In this document: positions 12,455 to 24,044 of the stretch, piece by piece
Numbering within the stretch: the stretch's first letter is position 1
How the letters are laid out: the number at the start of each line of letters is the position of its first letter
Assembly (NCBI GenBank): GCA_964017045.1
Contig: OZ024809.1
Coordinates: forward strand, 25,605,618-25,669,617
Length of the DNA stretch: 64,000 nucleotides
Direction of reading: 5' to 3'
From: Omphiscola glabra
Taxonomy: Eukaryota; Mollusca; Gastropoda; Lymnaeidae
The notes under the pieces: model-generated
What the model was told of the DNA's origin: nothing
Database searches by the model: none
Seen by the model: the letters and a program-made list of their open reading frames with translations, nothing else
Translations under genes and position numbers: made by a program

Positions 12455-12655
12455 CCATTGTGACCAAACATTGTGGCCAACCATTGTGACCAACCATTGT
12501 GACCAACCATTGTGACCAACCATTGTGACCAACCATTGTGACCAACCATTGTGACCAACCATTGTGGCCAACCATTGTGGCCAACCATTGTGACCAACCA
12601 TTGTGACCAACCATTGTGGCCAACCATTGTGGCCAATAATTGTGGCCAACCATTG
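12455..12655. repeat. 13-bp minisatellite, about 15 copies
   Basis: Copies of ACCATTGTGACCA / ACCATTGTGGCCA. As 13 is not a multiple of three and the unit lacks stops on the - strand, all three - frames are open there; these are artefacts. Confidence 0.93.
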
Positions 12656-12747
12656 CCTTTGACGACTTTATGTTTCGACACGCATCATGTTTTGTAATGG
12701 TGCAAACTGTAATATCTTTTAAGCATGTTAACTATCATTTCCCTGCA

Positions 12748-12960
12748 GGGGGCATCCATAAATAACGCGACGTGTTTTGGCAATTTTTGACCCACTCCCC
12801 CTAATCCATTTCACAAATCGCCCCAAAAATTTAGACAATCCCATCAAACATCATTTCAAACATGTGATCCCTTCCCATAGATGAGTGACCCCCCTCCCCC
12901 AATGGTCCCATTAGATAACTTTGAGAACCCCTATGTAACAAGGGACACGTGCTCGTTGTT
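12748..12960 (+). mobile_element. possible MITE relic, GGGGGCATCCATAAATAACG type
   Basis: Begins GGGGGCATCCATAAATAACG followed by C-rich degenerate sequence. This start resembles the end of non-autonomous DNA elements common in invertebrate genomes. The matching inverted end is not clear, so this is a tentative call. Confidence 0.35.
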
Positions 12961-13149
12961 AAAAGTGAAATCTTTTTTTTAAAACCTTAAGCGAACTGTT
13001 TTATTGACCAAGTGTCACCTAATAAAAGGCAATAAAATCACCGAGAATGGGGAATATGTCGCGTGGACAAGAGACAAACTTGTAGTGAAGACTTGAAATT
13101 AATGGACAGTAACAGTTTCAAAGGAAATTAAGTATGAACGTTTGGAATT

Positions 13150-13203
13150 CTTCTTCTTTTTCTATATTTTGAGGACACACGATCAATCTATTGATCATTC
13201 ACT
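13150..13203 (-). mobile_element. LINE 3'-end relic
   Basis: A TTCTTCTTCT-rich tract followed by ACGATCAATCTATTGATCATT matches, with changes, the 3' end of the non-LTR element in the UGGT intron (about 60585-60635). Only the tail is present (5'-truncated), and a hAT MITE has inserted in it at 13204. Confidence 0.6.
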
Positions 13204-13367
13204 CAGAGGCGTAGCGAAGGGGGGCAAGGGGGCATCATGCCCCGGGGCTACTCACAAAGGGGCGCCAAATGGTATATTTTACATTTAATATTGTATGGTT
13301 TTCGAATGGGGGGGGGCCGCTAAAAAGTATTGTGCCCCGGGCGCGAGTTAAGCTCGCTACGCCACTG
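13204..13367. mobile_element. hAT-type MITE with perfect 8-bp TSD
   Basis: 164-bp element with terminal inverted repeats CAGAGGCGTAGCGA and TCGCTACGCCACTG (13 of 14 match). It is flanked by identical 8-bp target-site duplications CATTCACT (13196-13203 and 13368-13375). CAG...CTG ends with an 8-bp TSD are typical of hAT elements. The interior is GC-rich and non-coding. Confidence 0.85.
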
Positions 13368-13375
13368 CATTCACT

Positions 13376-14455
13376 GATTGTACTTTAGTTCACAACAGTA
13401 TTATTTTCACAAAGTCACACACTTAATGTTTCAACAAAACCATTACATTTCTGAATTTGTCCTGGTCTGGTGTCAGCAAATTCAAATGTTGAAAACATAA
13501 ACCTATCGGGGTATCTTTCTTGGTATAATAAATCAAAGTTGACATGACTCAAAAGAATACATTTGTGAAGCAAAAGGAAATAAAACGATTCGAACTAAAA
13601 CGAAATAATGTGTCGTTCTGTTGTTTATTAGCTTGCTGTGGCCAGTGAATCATGTAGCCAATGGGTCATGTAGCCAATGGGTCAAGTGGCCAATGGGTCA
13701 TGTGGCCAGTGGATCATGTAGCCAATGGGTTATGTGTTAGTTGTCTGCTAATTTAGATTGCCCCCCCCATCCGATAATTACATAACTTTCGCAGTTTTAT
13801 CAAATCTTTTATAGACAGAACGTTTGCAGTTTTATCAAATCTTTTAGAGACAGAATTTTTGCAGTTTTATCAAATCTTTAAAACAAATCTAACAAACCAA
13901 TGCCATTAATTAGCACCTTGGTATTTGAAATTCCAAAAAATAAAAGTTTTTCAATGGAAATGAAAACGTATCTTTGACACAACTGTTACCCTGGTTCCCT
14001 AGATTTCACCAATACCAACCTTGTATTGATCCTCTCCCCAGTCTATGAGAAAGTTGACAAAGTCACGAAAGTAGAAGAAAACCAGAGCACTCGTGAGGAC
14101 CATGGTTGGACTTTTAAATAGACACGTTTAGTTGCTTCCCTTTCTATCAGTGACGTATCGCGCTGACGGAACCCTTTCGCCTTTGAGTTATGTCCCTTGC
14201 TCGAAGTGAAGCTTCTTTTGCTATGAGCTTCTCACCAGAGACACACTGAAAGAGAATTATAAAAGTGTTTTTCACTGATAAACAAACATTTTTAAAAACA
14301 TTACTTTTAAACTAAAAGAGAAGGAGAGATAAGGGAGAGAACGAACATAAAGAGTGAGTAGTACCGTGCGAAATGAGGAAAAGTGGACACCCGCCTGGGC
14401 GCCAACATCAGGGGGCATGAAATTCTTCTTTAGTGAAGTAAACCAGCGGTCTGCA
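13376..14455. repeat. interval with short repeats, otherwise unassigned
   Basis: Contains a degenerate GTAGCCAATGGGTCAT repeat (13640-13730) and a roughly 35-bp TTTGCAGTTTTATCAAATCT triplet (13788-13880). No exon could be supported in the remainder. Confidence 0.6.
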
Positions 14456-14845
14456 AACTTTTTGTGACGAAAGCCGTTAAGAAGATCTCGTGGAGTTCCA
14501 GGTGCGAGACAAATCTCGTGGAATTCCATGTACCGGACAAATCTCGTGGAGTTCCATGTGCTGAACAAATCTCATGGAGTTCCATGTGCCTGACAGATCT
14601 CGTGGAATTTCATGTGCCGGGCAGATCTCGTGGCGTTACATATGCCGGAAAAATATTGTGGCGTTCCATGTGCCGGACAAATCTTGTGCAGTTCCATGTG
14701 CCGGACAAATCTTGTGGAGTCCATAGTGGCAGATAGATCTCGTGGAATTCAGGTTGACGGACACATCTTGTGGAGTTTCAGCCGGACGGATCTCTTTGAG
14801 TTCAGGGTGCCGGACACATCTCGTAGACCTCCAGGTCTGATTGTG
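14452..14845. repeat. 28-bp degenerate array next to a hAT-like end
   Basis: CAGCGGTCTGCAAACTTTTTG at 14452 resembles a hAT terminal repeat. It is followed by about 13 degenerate 28-bp units based on ATCTCGTGGAGTTCCATGTG. The array probably expanded inside a small hAT element; the right end is not identified. Open frames on both strands are artefacts. Confidence 0.65.
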
Positions 14846-14971
14846 GTCAAATGAAGGCGGCCTACACGTTGTATGAGTGAAGTATCTCACACATGTTTAT
14901 TCTAAAAAAACATATTAACAACATGTAAGTCTTAGACTCTGTTTATGTTCTTGTTGAAATGAAACATTTTC

Positions 14972-16839
14972 GTACCTGTAGCGGGTACCTGTAGCGGGTA
15001 CCTGTAGCGGGTACCTGTAGCGGGTACATGTAGCGGGTACCTGTAGCGGGTACCTGTAGCGGGTACATGTAGCTGGTACCTGTAGCTGGTACTTGTAGCG
15101 GGTACCTGTAGCTGGTACCTGTAGCGGGTACATGTAGCGGGTACCTGTAGCTGGTACCTGTAGCGGGTACCTGTAGCGGGTACATGTAGCGGGTACATGT
15201 AGCGGGTACCTGTAGCTGGTACTTGTAGCGGGTACCTGTAGCGGGTACCTGTAGCTGGTACCTGTAGCGGGTACATGTAGCGGGTACCTGTAGCGGGTAC
15301 ATGTAGCGGGTACCTGTAGCTGGTACTTGTAGCGGGTACCTGTAGCTGGTACTTGTAGCGGGTACTTGTAGCGGGTACCTGTAGCTGGTACATGTAGCTG
15401 GTACCTGTAGCGGGTACATGTAGCGGGTACCTGTAGCGGTACATGTAGCGGGTACCTGTAGCGGGTACCTGTAGCTGGTACCTGTAGCGGGTACATGTAG
15501 CGGGTACCTGTAGCTGGTACCTGTAGCGGGTACATGTAGCGGGTACCTGTAGCGGGTACATGTAGCGGGTACCTGTAGCTGGTACCTGTAGCGGGTACCT
15601 GTAGCGGGTACTTGTAGCGGGTACCTGTAGCTGGTACTTGTAGCGGGTACCTGTAGCTGGTACTTGTAGCGGGTACCTGTAGCGGGTACCTGTAGCTGGT
15701 ACCTGTAGCGGGTACATGTAGCGGGTACCTGTAGCTGGTACCTGTAGCGGGTACATGTAGCGGGTACATGTAGCGGGTACCTGTAGCTGGTACTTGTAGC
15801 GGGTACCTGTAGCGGGTACCTGTAGCTGGTACCTGTAGCGGGTACATGTAGCGGGTACCTGTAGCGGGTACATGTAGCGGGTACATGTAGCGGGTACCTG
15901 TAGCTGGTACTTGTAGCGGGTACCTGTAGCTGGTACTTGTAGCGGGTACTTGTAGCGGGTACTTGTAGCGGGTACTTGTAGCGGGTACCTGTAGCTGGTA
16001 CCTGTAGCTGGTACCTGTAGCGGGTACATGTAGCGGGTACCTTTAGCGGTACATGTAGCGGGTACCTGTAGCGGGTACCTGTAGCTGGTACCTGTAGCGG
16101 GTACATGTAGCGGGTACCTGTAGCGGGTACATGTAGCGGGTACCTGTAGCTGGTACTTGTAGCGGGTACCTGTAGCTGGTACTTGTATCGGGTACCTGTA
16201 GCTGGTACTTGTAGCGGGTACCTGTAGCTGGTACCTGTAGCTGGTACCTGTAGCTGGTACCTGTAGCGGGTACATGTAGCGGGTACCTGTAGCTGGTACT
16301 TGTAGCCGGTACCTGTAGCGGGTACCTGTAGCTGGTACCTGTAGCGGGTACATGTAGCGGGTACCTGTAGCGGGTACATGTAGCGGGTACCTGTAGCTGG
16401 TACTTGTAGCGGGTACCTGTAGCTGGTACTTGTAGCGGGTACCTGTAGCTGGTACTTGTAGCTGGTACCTGTAGCTGGTACCTGTAGCTGGTACCTGTAG
16501 CGGGTACATGTAGCGGGTACCTGTAGCTGGTACTTGTAGCGGGTACCTGTAGCTGGTACCTGTAGCGGGTACATGTAGCGGGTACCTGTAGCTGGTACCT
16601 GTAGCTGGTACCTGTAGCTGGTACCTGTAGCGGGTACATGTAGCGGGTACCTGTAGCTGGTACCTGTAGCGGGTACCTGTAGCTGGTACCTGTAGCGGGT
16701 ACATGTAGCGGGTACCTGTAGCTGGTACTTGTAGCGGGTACCTGTAGCTGGTACCTGTAGCGGGTACATGTAGCGGGTACCTGTAGCTGGTACCTGTAGC
16801 GGGTACATGTAGCGGGTACCTGTAGCTGGTACCTGTAGT
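14972..16839. repeat. 13-bp minisatellite, about 143 copies
   Basis: Units are GCGGGTACCTGTA and variants (GCTGG for GCGGG; CATGTA or CTTGTA for CCTGTA). Each carries the GGTAC core. On the + strand every unit contains TAG, so all frames close. On the - strand no unit has a stop and three overlapping frames of up to 681 codons result. These are not genes. A one-base-shorter unit (AGCGGTACATG) recurs at 15435 and 16045, showing a later 610-bp duplication. Confidence 0.97.
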
Positions 16840-16989
16840 CGGTGCAATTTGGGAAACGTTTAGCGGATCCAGAATGATGTATTGTGTAAATTTTCGGCTA
16901 TGGTGGCGCCCGAGGACAAGGCTAATTTTAAAGAGTCTTCTTTCTTTTTTTACTCTGAAACCGATCATTTTCGTCAATAAAATAATATC

Positions 16990-17076
16990 AAAGAAAAGTT
17001 GGTGCCTCTAACTAGTATGGCACCCAGGGACATCTGTCCCGCCCTGCCCCCCCCCCAACTTTTAGCTACGCCTCTG
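16990..17076 (+). mobile_element. right-end fragment of the GGCGTAGC hAT MITE family
   Basis: Ends GCTACGCCTCTG (17065-17076), the inverted end of the family at 13204. The left end is not found. Confidence 0.45.
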
Positions 17077-17879
17077 ATGGTGTACGAGAATCCAGATTTT
17101 TATAGGCATGATTGGTTCTCCGACTGAAGTCTAATTCACCAAAAGGTCGATCACACTTTCTCTTCCGTGGCCAGAGTACTTTTACAGAAGATTGTAACTT
17201 GCTATTTTTTAAATTTCTCTTGGATTTGTTCTTCCCCCATTTTTCAAACACGATCAAATGAGCGGCAACACACGTCTCAACCATCAACACTTTTGACGCC
17301 ATGTCCAACCAACACTGCCGAACATCTCATCCTTTTCATACCCATTGTCACGTGACAGCAGGAACTATGCACCGTTGACGTACACGTTCAACATGCGAGA
17401 GTTTCAGTACTGCTAGTTTGGTGGAGATGAAGAAAGAACAACGACATTTTTAACTGTACAATCATCTTGTGACATCAGTGAGAAGCATAAACTGGCGAAC
17501 TTCTGACACAATGACATTTAGTTGAGGCTCACAGTTGCAGCTCTCTATTATCGAAATTGCTTGTAAGGGGTAATCGGATAAGACTACTCTGTAGCTAGAT
17601 GCAGGGTCCTGCTGAGGATTTTTAGGTCCTGAGCAATTCCAAACTTTGGAACCATACACATTTCATAATACGTGTCTATTTTTGTAAATTTCCGCCCATG
17701 GGGGCCCACTTGCTGGAAGGGGCTGGAGTGATTTACTCGATTGCTTCGGCCTCAGCACGCCCCTGGCCAGATTTTACATATTTCATTTTTGAAAATGTCA
17801 TTTCACACAAGTAGGTAGTTCCAAGACTTAAAATAATTAACGACTAAAGGCTTTTAAATAACAAATTGACGGCATTAGA
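17077..17879. other. unassigned interval
   Basis: Short open frames on both strands lack splice signals or recognisable motifs. No RNA gene recognised. Confidence 0.4.
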
Positions 17880-17995
17880 GTTGTGAGGCTGTGAGTTGTG
17901 AGGCTGTGAGTTGTGAGGCTATGATTTGTGAGGCTGTGATTTGTGAGGCTGTGAGTTGTGAGGCTGTGAGGCTGTGAACTGTGACTGTGACTTTT
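17880..17995. repeat. 15-bp tandem repeat, about 7 copies
   Basis: Copies of GTTGTGAGGCTGTGA. Confidence 0.88.
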
Positions 17996-18249
17996 TGCGT
18001 GAATTTTCACAGAATTTAAAATAGAGGATAACAGCAAGACTTTACCAGTTTGGCTTAATTAAACTTAAAATACCACATTTTTAAAATTTGTTTCGGACGA
18101 AAATGCAATATTATTTAAATTAACTTATGACAATAAGTTTCCTTTTGCTGATTGTATTGGTTGGATATTGACACAAATACTGTGTTCACACACATGTTGA
18201 TGCATATTGATACCGAATTTGTAAATAAAACGACATTAATAATTTTATT

Positions 18250-18325
18250 TCATAAGCTCCTGGCGGGCCGGATAAAACGAAGCCAAGGGCCATTTCTGGC
18301 CCGCAAGCCGGTTGGCCAACTAATG
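18250..18325 (+). mobile_element. hAT terminal fragment
   Basis: GCGGGCCGGATAAAACG followed by TGGCCCGCAAGCCGGTTGGC resembles the GC-rich subterminal region and end of known hAT elements. No internal coding sequence or TSD is visible. 18326-18770 holds a G-run at 18366 and nothing else I can assign. Confidence 0.45.
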
Positions 18326-18771
18326 AATAAAAGATAAAGTCCCATGTACTCTAAAAAGCCAGAAGAAAAAAAGGGGGGGGGGGGGAAATTGAATACGGAC
18401 GTCCCTTTTTAAATAATATTGAGGGATGACTTTTCAGGCTTCGCCCCGGATGTTGCTTTGTCACGACACGGCTCTGAGAGTGAGAGGGAAGGGGGGTGGG
18501 TAGAGAGGTGTTATAAGGGATGACGTATTTTAAGACGCTTTGCCCGCCTTCCACGTGCATGACCTCTTTCAAGTCGGTCCTGTGTTGGGGCGGCTAGAAA
18601 AAAATATCCCTTTGTTGATACTTTTGTTTACTATCGTCCGTTTCTGTGGAACAGGATCGAACGATCTAGAGAATGCGAGAAGCAGTAAGACTGCGTATTC
18701 CTTTTTCCAGAATGATCATCTGAAACTGAGTATAAAAGGGATAAGAATAAATGACGGGAGAGATTTTCCTT

Positions 18772-18999
18772 TCCTTGATTTTGCCGTTAAAATTTTGCCG
18801 TTAAAATTTTGCCTCAAATTTCTTTTTGAACGCATTATTTCGTTTTACTATATAGTATATTGCGTTCAAAAAAAAAATTTGACGAAAATTTTAACGTGTG
18901 AACTGAAAAAAAAGATTCGACCACATTTCCGTTCGATCAAATTTCTGTCGATCAATTTTCCGTTGACGAAATTTCTTTCGATCAAATATCCGGTAACCG
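18772..18999. mobile_element. truncated copy of the palindromic MULE-like element
   Basis: Shares the core TTTCTTTTTGAACGCA...TGCGTTCAAAAA and the right arm (GATCAATTTTCCG, ATCAAATATCCGGTAACCG) with the complete element at 41679-41946. The outer left arm is missing. Confidence 0.7.
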
Positions 19000-19374
19000 T
19001 ATTCATCACGGCATTGATTTCCGGTATCAAAGCACCAGAAGGGAAAACAAATTAATTCAGCTTTTTGGCACAATATCACCAAATGGAATCTATCAAATAC
19101 TCTCCTACTAATAATCCCCATTTCCCCCGTATACTTTTCTTAATTATTATAATTTACATATCTCCAAGATATTAAAAAAAATATTTTACTTCCTATAATC
19201 TAGGATTTGGAAAATCCAACTTCCGGCAATAACAATGGCGAACAGTTTAGTTTGTTAACTAGTATATATTTCTTGTTATTTCTTTATTTGTCCCGTCTGC
19301 TGAGGGAGGCTCTTAGCTGAAACGTTCATCTTTTATTGTCAAGCTTTCACAAACCTTGTTGTGCTATTTCCTTC

Positions 19375-19597
19375 ATATAAACAAACATACAAAATTAACA
19401 AACATACAACATTAACAAACATACACCATTATCAAACATACAACATTAACAAACATACACCATTAACAAACGTACAACATTAACAAACATACACCATTAA
19501 CAAACATACAATATTAACAAACATACAACATTATCAAACGTACAACATTAACAAACATACACCATTAACAAACATACAACATTAACAAACATACAAC
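19375..19597. repeat. 17-bp tandem repeat, about 13 copies
   Basis: Copies of ACAAACATACAACATTA with a CACCATTA variant. Confidence 0.9.
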
Positions 19598-21085
19598 TAA
19601 ATTGACATGTGTTAAAACATAAACATTTAAATATATCAAAGTGAACATTTTTTGTCAACTTTTTTTGTCTTCTTTTTGTATGACTTCCCTCCACCAAACC
19701 CTCCTCAACACCTCCCCAACCCCTAACACCCCTATTATCAATATTCCTTTTTATGAACATCAACCAGTGAACCGTTACTTTAACAAATGCTGAACGGCTT
19801 GCCGTGTGCCCGGCGAGTGATGTATCACAACACGGAGGGGTGTATAGCCGCATGCAATAAATAGATTCTAAACCGGTTTGTGAATCTTTGCAATGTCCTG
19901 TACGCGCATTCATAAATCTCCCGGATGTCATCCAACATTTTATTCGTTGCTCGTTATCAGCTTGCAACACTGTCACAATGCATACCAACATTTTATAACA
20001 CTAACACCTTTGAAATCAAAACTCAATACCGTCTATTGGAAGTCATTACAAGATATCAACGCCAAGGATAATGATTGGTTTTAATTACTTGTAATTATTT
20101 CAAAAAGATGTTGAAGTATAACAAAGTGTGGGCTCGTTTTGTGTTACTGAACTTTTTATTATTATTTTTATTTTATAACTTTTTTTGTTCCTTTTTTTAT
20201 TGTCGATACTGAAATGTTCATTCACTGGACTTCAGAAAAATATATTTTTAAAAAATATATAACAGTAATGTAAAATAAAAGCCTAAAAGATCACATTGTG
20301 CCGGTTACATTACATTGATAATTTACAAATGTCAAATACTACAAAGTTTATTATTGTAGACACTATAGAAATGGCGAACAACCCATAAATAAACACGTAG
20401 CAGAGTAGACCCAAGGGCATTAAGTAGTTAAAAGTTATCTCCCTGTGATTAACATGTGGCTATTATTTCCCGTTACAAATTTTAAGAGGTTTAAACATAA
20501 ACACGTCATATGAGGCTTTTGGGGGGGGGGGGGATTCTTTATTTATAATTTATAATCCTCATGTTAAGTCAAAACAGATATGAAACCAAAATATTTAGCC
20601 TTGAATGTCACTGGTAGAAGTAAAAATCTGATAAAATGTCTCTGCGTGTAGATAAGCTGATGTACCAACTTTATGTTATCATTTACTAGACGCATCAGTG
20701 GCGGATACATACAAAATAGATAACGAGGTGCTAGACAAGGATGAAGACGCCATATGAGCCGTATCATCAATTTGTTTCTACCCACCTCCGCATACTCGCC
20801 CTCTCTAAAAAAAAGACCGATTAAAAAATATGTCACTTTATGCCCCACCCAGCGGCGAGACCCACTTAATCGCCCCTAGTGTATGTCTATGTGACAGAAA
20901 AGAATGTCAGTTTTTGCTGATAAGAATGTACACACACGCACACCTCTGTTTGACACTACATAGTTGACACCTTGTGCTGGTGTCCTGTCATGTTGTCATA
21001 CAACTTTCAACATTCTAACACCATCAGATCATGGTGAAAATACCACTTCCATTTTGTTCAATATTGCACCTTAGTGCGTTGGACA
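19598..21085. other. unassigned AT-rich interval
   Basis: A G-run at 20520-20533 and scattered short frames. No exon with convincing splice sites was found. Confidence 0.4.
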
Positions 21086-21089
21086 TGTT

Positions 21090-21295
21090 ACACAGGGGCA
21101 CAGCCAAGGACACAGCCAGGGACACAGCCAGAAAAGGTTTTGTCCTATGGCTGAGGGAAACATATCATCACAGGACATCAATTGCAGGCAATGACATCAT
21201 CACAGAACATCAATGGCAGACAATGACATCAGCACAGGACATCAACGGCAGGCAATGACATCAGCACAGGACATCAATGGCAGGCAATGATGTAC
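21090..21295. repeat. 12-bp then 31-bp short tandem repeats
   Basis: Three copies near GGACACAGCCA, then about four 31-bp units containing AATGACATCAGCACAGGACA. Confidence 0.8.
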
Positions 21296-21384
21296 CATGT
21301 TGACCATTTTCATTGAGTGATTGGTGGTTAAAGATGTGATAGAGAGAATAGGACGACGAGAAGTGTCATTGAACAATTAATCGA

Positions 21385-22612
21385 GTGATGGTGTGCTAAA
21401 ATCAGTAATGGTGTGCTAAAGTGAGTGATGGTGTGCTAATATCAGTAATGGTGTGGTAAATTGAGTGATGGTGTGCTAAAATCAATAACGGTGTGCTTAA
21501 GTGGTGATGGTGTGCTACAGTGAGTATGATCGTGTGCAAAATTTATGTGATGGAGTGCTAAAGAGAGTGGTGGGCATGCTAACGTTTGTGAGTAGGTGCA
21601 CAATTGTGTGATGGTGTGTTAAAGTATGTGATGGTGTTCTAATGTGTGGTGGTGTGCTAGAGTGGGTAACAGTGTGCTAAAGAGGTTGACGGGGAGCTAA
21701 ATTGGGTGATGGTGCTTAAAGTGTGCGATAGTGAGTGATGGTGTCCTAAGGTGAGTCATGGTGTTCTAATGGGGTAGATGGTGTTCTAAGAAGAGTGATG
21801 GTTTTCTAAGGTGACTGATGGTGTTCTAGGGGGAGAGATAGTGTTCTAAGAAGAAAGATGGTGTTCTAAGGTGAGTGATGGTGTTCTAAAAAGAGTGATG
21901 GTGTTCTAAGGTGACTGATGGTGTTCTAAGGTGAGTGATGGTGTTCTAAGGTGAGTGATGGTGTTCTAAGGTGAGTGATGGTGTTCTAAGGTGACTGATT
22001 GTGTTCTAAGGTGAGTGATGGTGTTCTAAGAAGAGTGATGGTGTTCTAAGGTGACTGATGGTGTTCTAGGGGGAGAGATGGTGTTCTAATAAGAGTGATG
22101 GTTTTCTAAGGTGACTGATGGTGTTCTAGGGGGAGAGATGGTGTTCTAAGAAGAGTGATGGTTTTCTAAGGTGACTGATGGTGTTCTAGGGGGAGAGATG
22201 ATGTTCTAAGAAGAGTGATGGTGTTCTAGGGGGAGAGATGGTGTTCTAAGAAGAGTGATGGTTTTCTAAGGTGACTGAAGGTGTTCTAGGGGGAGAGATG
22301 GTGTTCTAAGAAAAGAGATGGTGTTCTAAGGTGACTGATTGTGTTCTAGGGGGAGAGATGGTGTTCTAAGAAAAGAGATGGTGTTCTAAGGTGAATGATT
22401 TTGACCTAAAATTGGTCAGCGATTATGATCTAGGGTGAGTGATGCTGTTCTAAGACTAGCGATTTTGTGCTAACATTGGTGATGTTGTGTCAAAGTGGGT
22501 GATGTTGTGTCAAAGTGGGTGATGTTGTGTCAAAGTGGGTGATGTTGTGTCAAAGTGGGTGATGTTGTGTCAAAGTGGGTGATGTTGTGTCAAAGTGGGT
22601 GACGACGTTCTA
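21385..22612. repeat. 20-bp minisatellite, about 60 copies in two subfamilies
   Basis: The main unit is GATGGTGTTCTAAGGTGAGT with variants (AAGAAGAGT, GGGGAGAGT). The left 300 bp is very degraded. At the right end (about 22480-22600) a distinct homogeneous subfamily, GGTGATGTTGTGTCAAAGTG, occurs six to seven times. Confidence 0.93.
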
Positions 22613-23597
22613 AAGATGGTGCGTAAAAGTCGGTGTGCAAAACATTTGCAAAATTGTATAGAATGGATTAACTTTAGCCTAATTTTTATTTTCATTCCTT
22701 AATAATAATGAGTAGCAATTGATGGTCAAATCAAATTATACCTTGCACTTTTAAACCATTAAGACCCTTTCTTTTCAATGCACTTTGCCAAAAATTTCCC
22801 CTCCATCTGTATACTATTATATTGAAAAAATAAGCCGATATGGGGATACCACAACCCCTTTTTTTTTTTGCACCCCCCCCCCCCCCCCCTAATCCTTCGT
22901 CACTTGATGCACGGTTGTTTTAATAATGTGAAGAGTTCACAACCTTTGACTCGGCAAAAAAAGGTAAATAAATAGAGCGTGTACGCCCTTGTTTGTATGA
23001 AATAGGTTTTTGTCATTAAAAAAAGTGGGGAGGGGTGTGTGTGCGTAATTAGCATTCCTATTTATGGTTTATTTTTCTTTCGTTTTAATGTAGTAGTGGG
23101 GATTGTGGTGGCGAACAGCCTTTATTTTGTGTGCATTCAGGTGTTTAATGAGCAGACGTGTGAATAGGTTTAGATTTCTGATAGAAGTCCTCCTGTGCTT
23201 TGTCACCAGTGTGTATGTGTGTAGTGGTAAAGACCCCACTCTGTCATAAGTGTTTGTTCATTAGTGTGTATGCGTGTAGGGGAAGAGTCCCCACTCCGTC
23301 ATAAAAGTTTGTTGTTACAGATGACACGGAGATGTAAAAGATTATTTTTTTTGGGGGGAGGGGGGGTGATTTTGTTACAAAGTATAATATCCATTCAATG
23401 CATAATGGCAGGTATACTTTTACACTTAAAAACATCTGATGAATCGTAAATCAAATTATCATAATCTGCTTCCATCCGCTTTTCACAGGCACAGACCACA
23501 TACATTTGCTTTACACCTGGCATTGTGGATCAAAAAGCTATAGTAACTAGTTTTAATGTGCCATAAGATTTATTTTTAAAAGGCACAAAAGTACAGC
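22613..23597. other. unassigned interval
   Basis: C-run at 22873-22889 and a GTGTGTATGTGTGTAG-type near-duplicate at 23205-23290. No exon recognised. Confidence 0.4.
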
Positions 23598-23605
23598 CTC
23601 TAACC

Positions 23606-23802
23606 CAGTGGTTCTCAACCTTCCTAATGCCGCGACCCCTTAATACAGTTCTTCATGTTGTGGTGACCCCCAGCCATAAAATTACTTTTGTTTCTACTTC
23701 ATAACTGTAGAGTATATGTGTTTTCAGATGGTCTTAGGCGACCCCTGGGAAAGTGTCGCGCGACCCCCAAATGGGTCGCGACCCTCAGGTTGAGAACCGC
23801 TG
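23606..23802. mobile_element. SPIN-like hAT MITE with perfect 8-bp TSD
   Basis: 197-bp element starting CAGTGGTTCTCAACCTTCCT and ending GGTTGAGAACCGCTG. It is flanked by identical 8-bp duplications CTCTAACC (23598-23605 and 23803-23810). The interior motifs AATGCCGCGACCCCTTAAT, TGGTGACCCCCAGCCATAAA and GATGGTCTTAGGCGACCCC match what I know of the SPIN (Space Invaders) non-autonomous hAT family. There is no transposase. The family name is from recognition, not a search. Confidence 0.88.
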
Positions 23803-24044
23803 CTCTAACCCAAATATCCTTTTGATCAAACTTTATCTGCCGAGTGGACATTGGTTCTCACGCTAAGTCTGTGATTATTTCTCAACACATTTGTTATTTT
23901 ACAATTTTTTGAAGATTTAAAGAAATAATATTTGGGTGTACTCACAGGGCCTTGCAAAGTGAAGGGGTAAAAGTCGCCCGGGTGCCAACATTAGGGGGGC
24001 GCTAAAAGTAGTCAATTATAGATAAAGGCCAGGTGTTCCCAGGA

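Noticed and set aside
14932..16977. Three overlapping long open frames (up to 681 codons) on the - strand
   Set aside because: All are read from the 13-bp array; period and stop-free unit explain them, and no splice sites, start context or homology support a protein.
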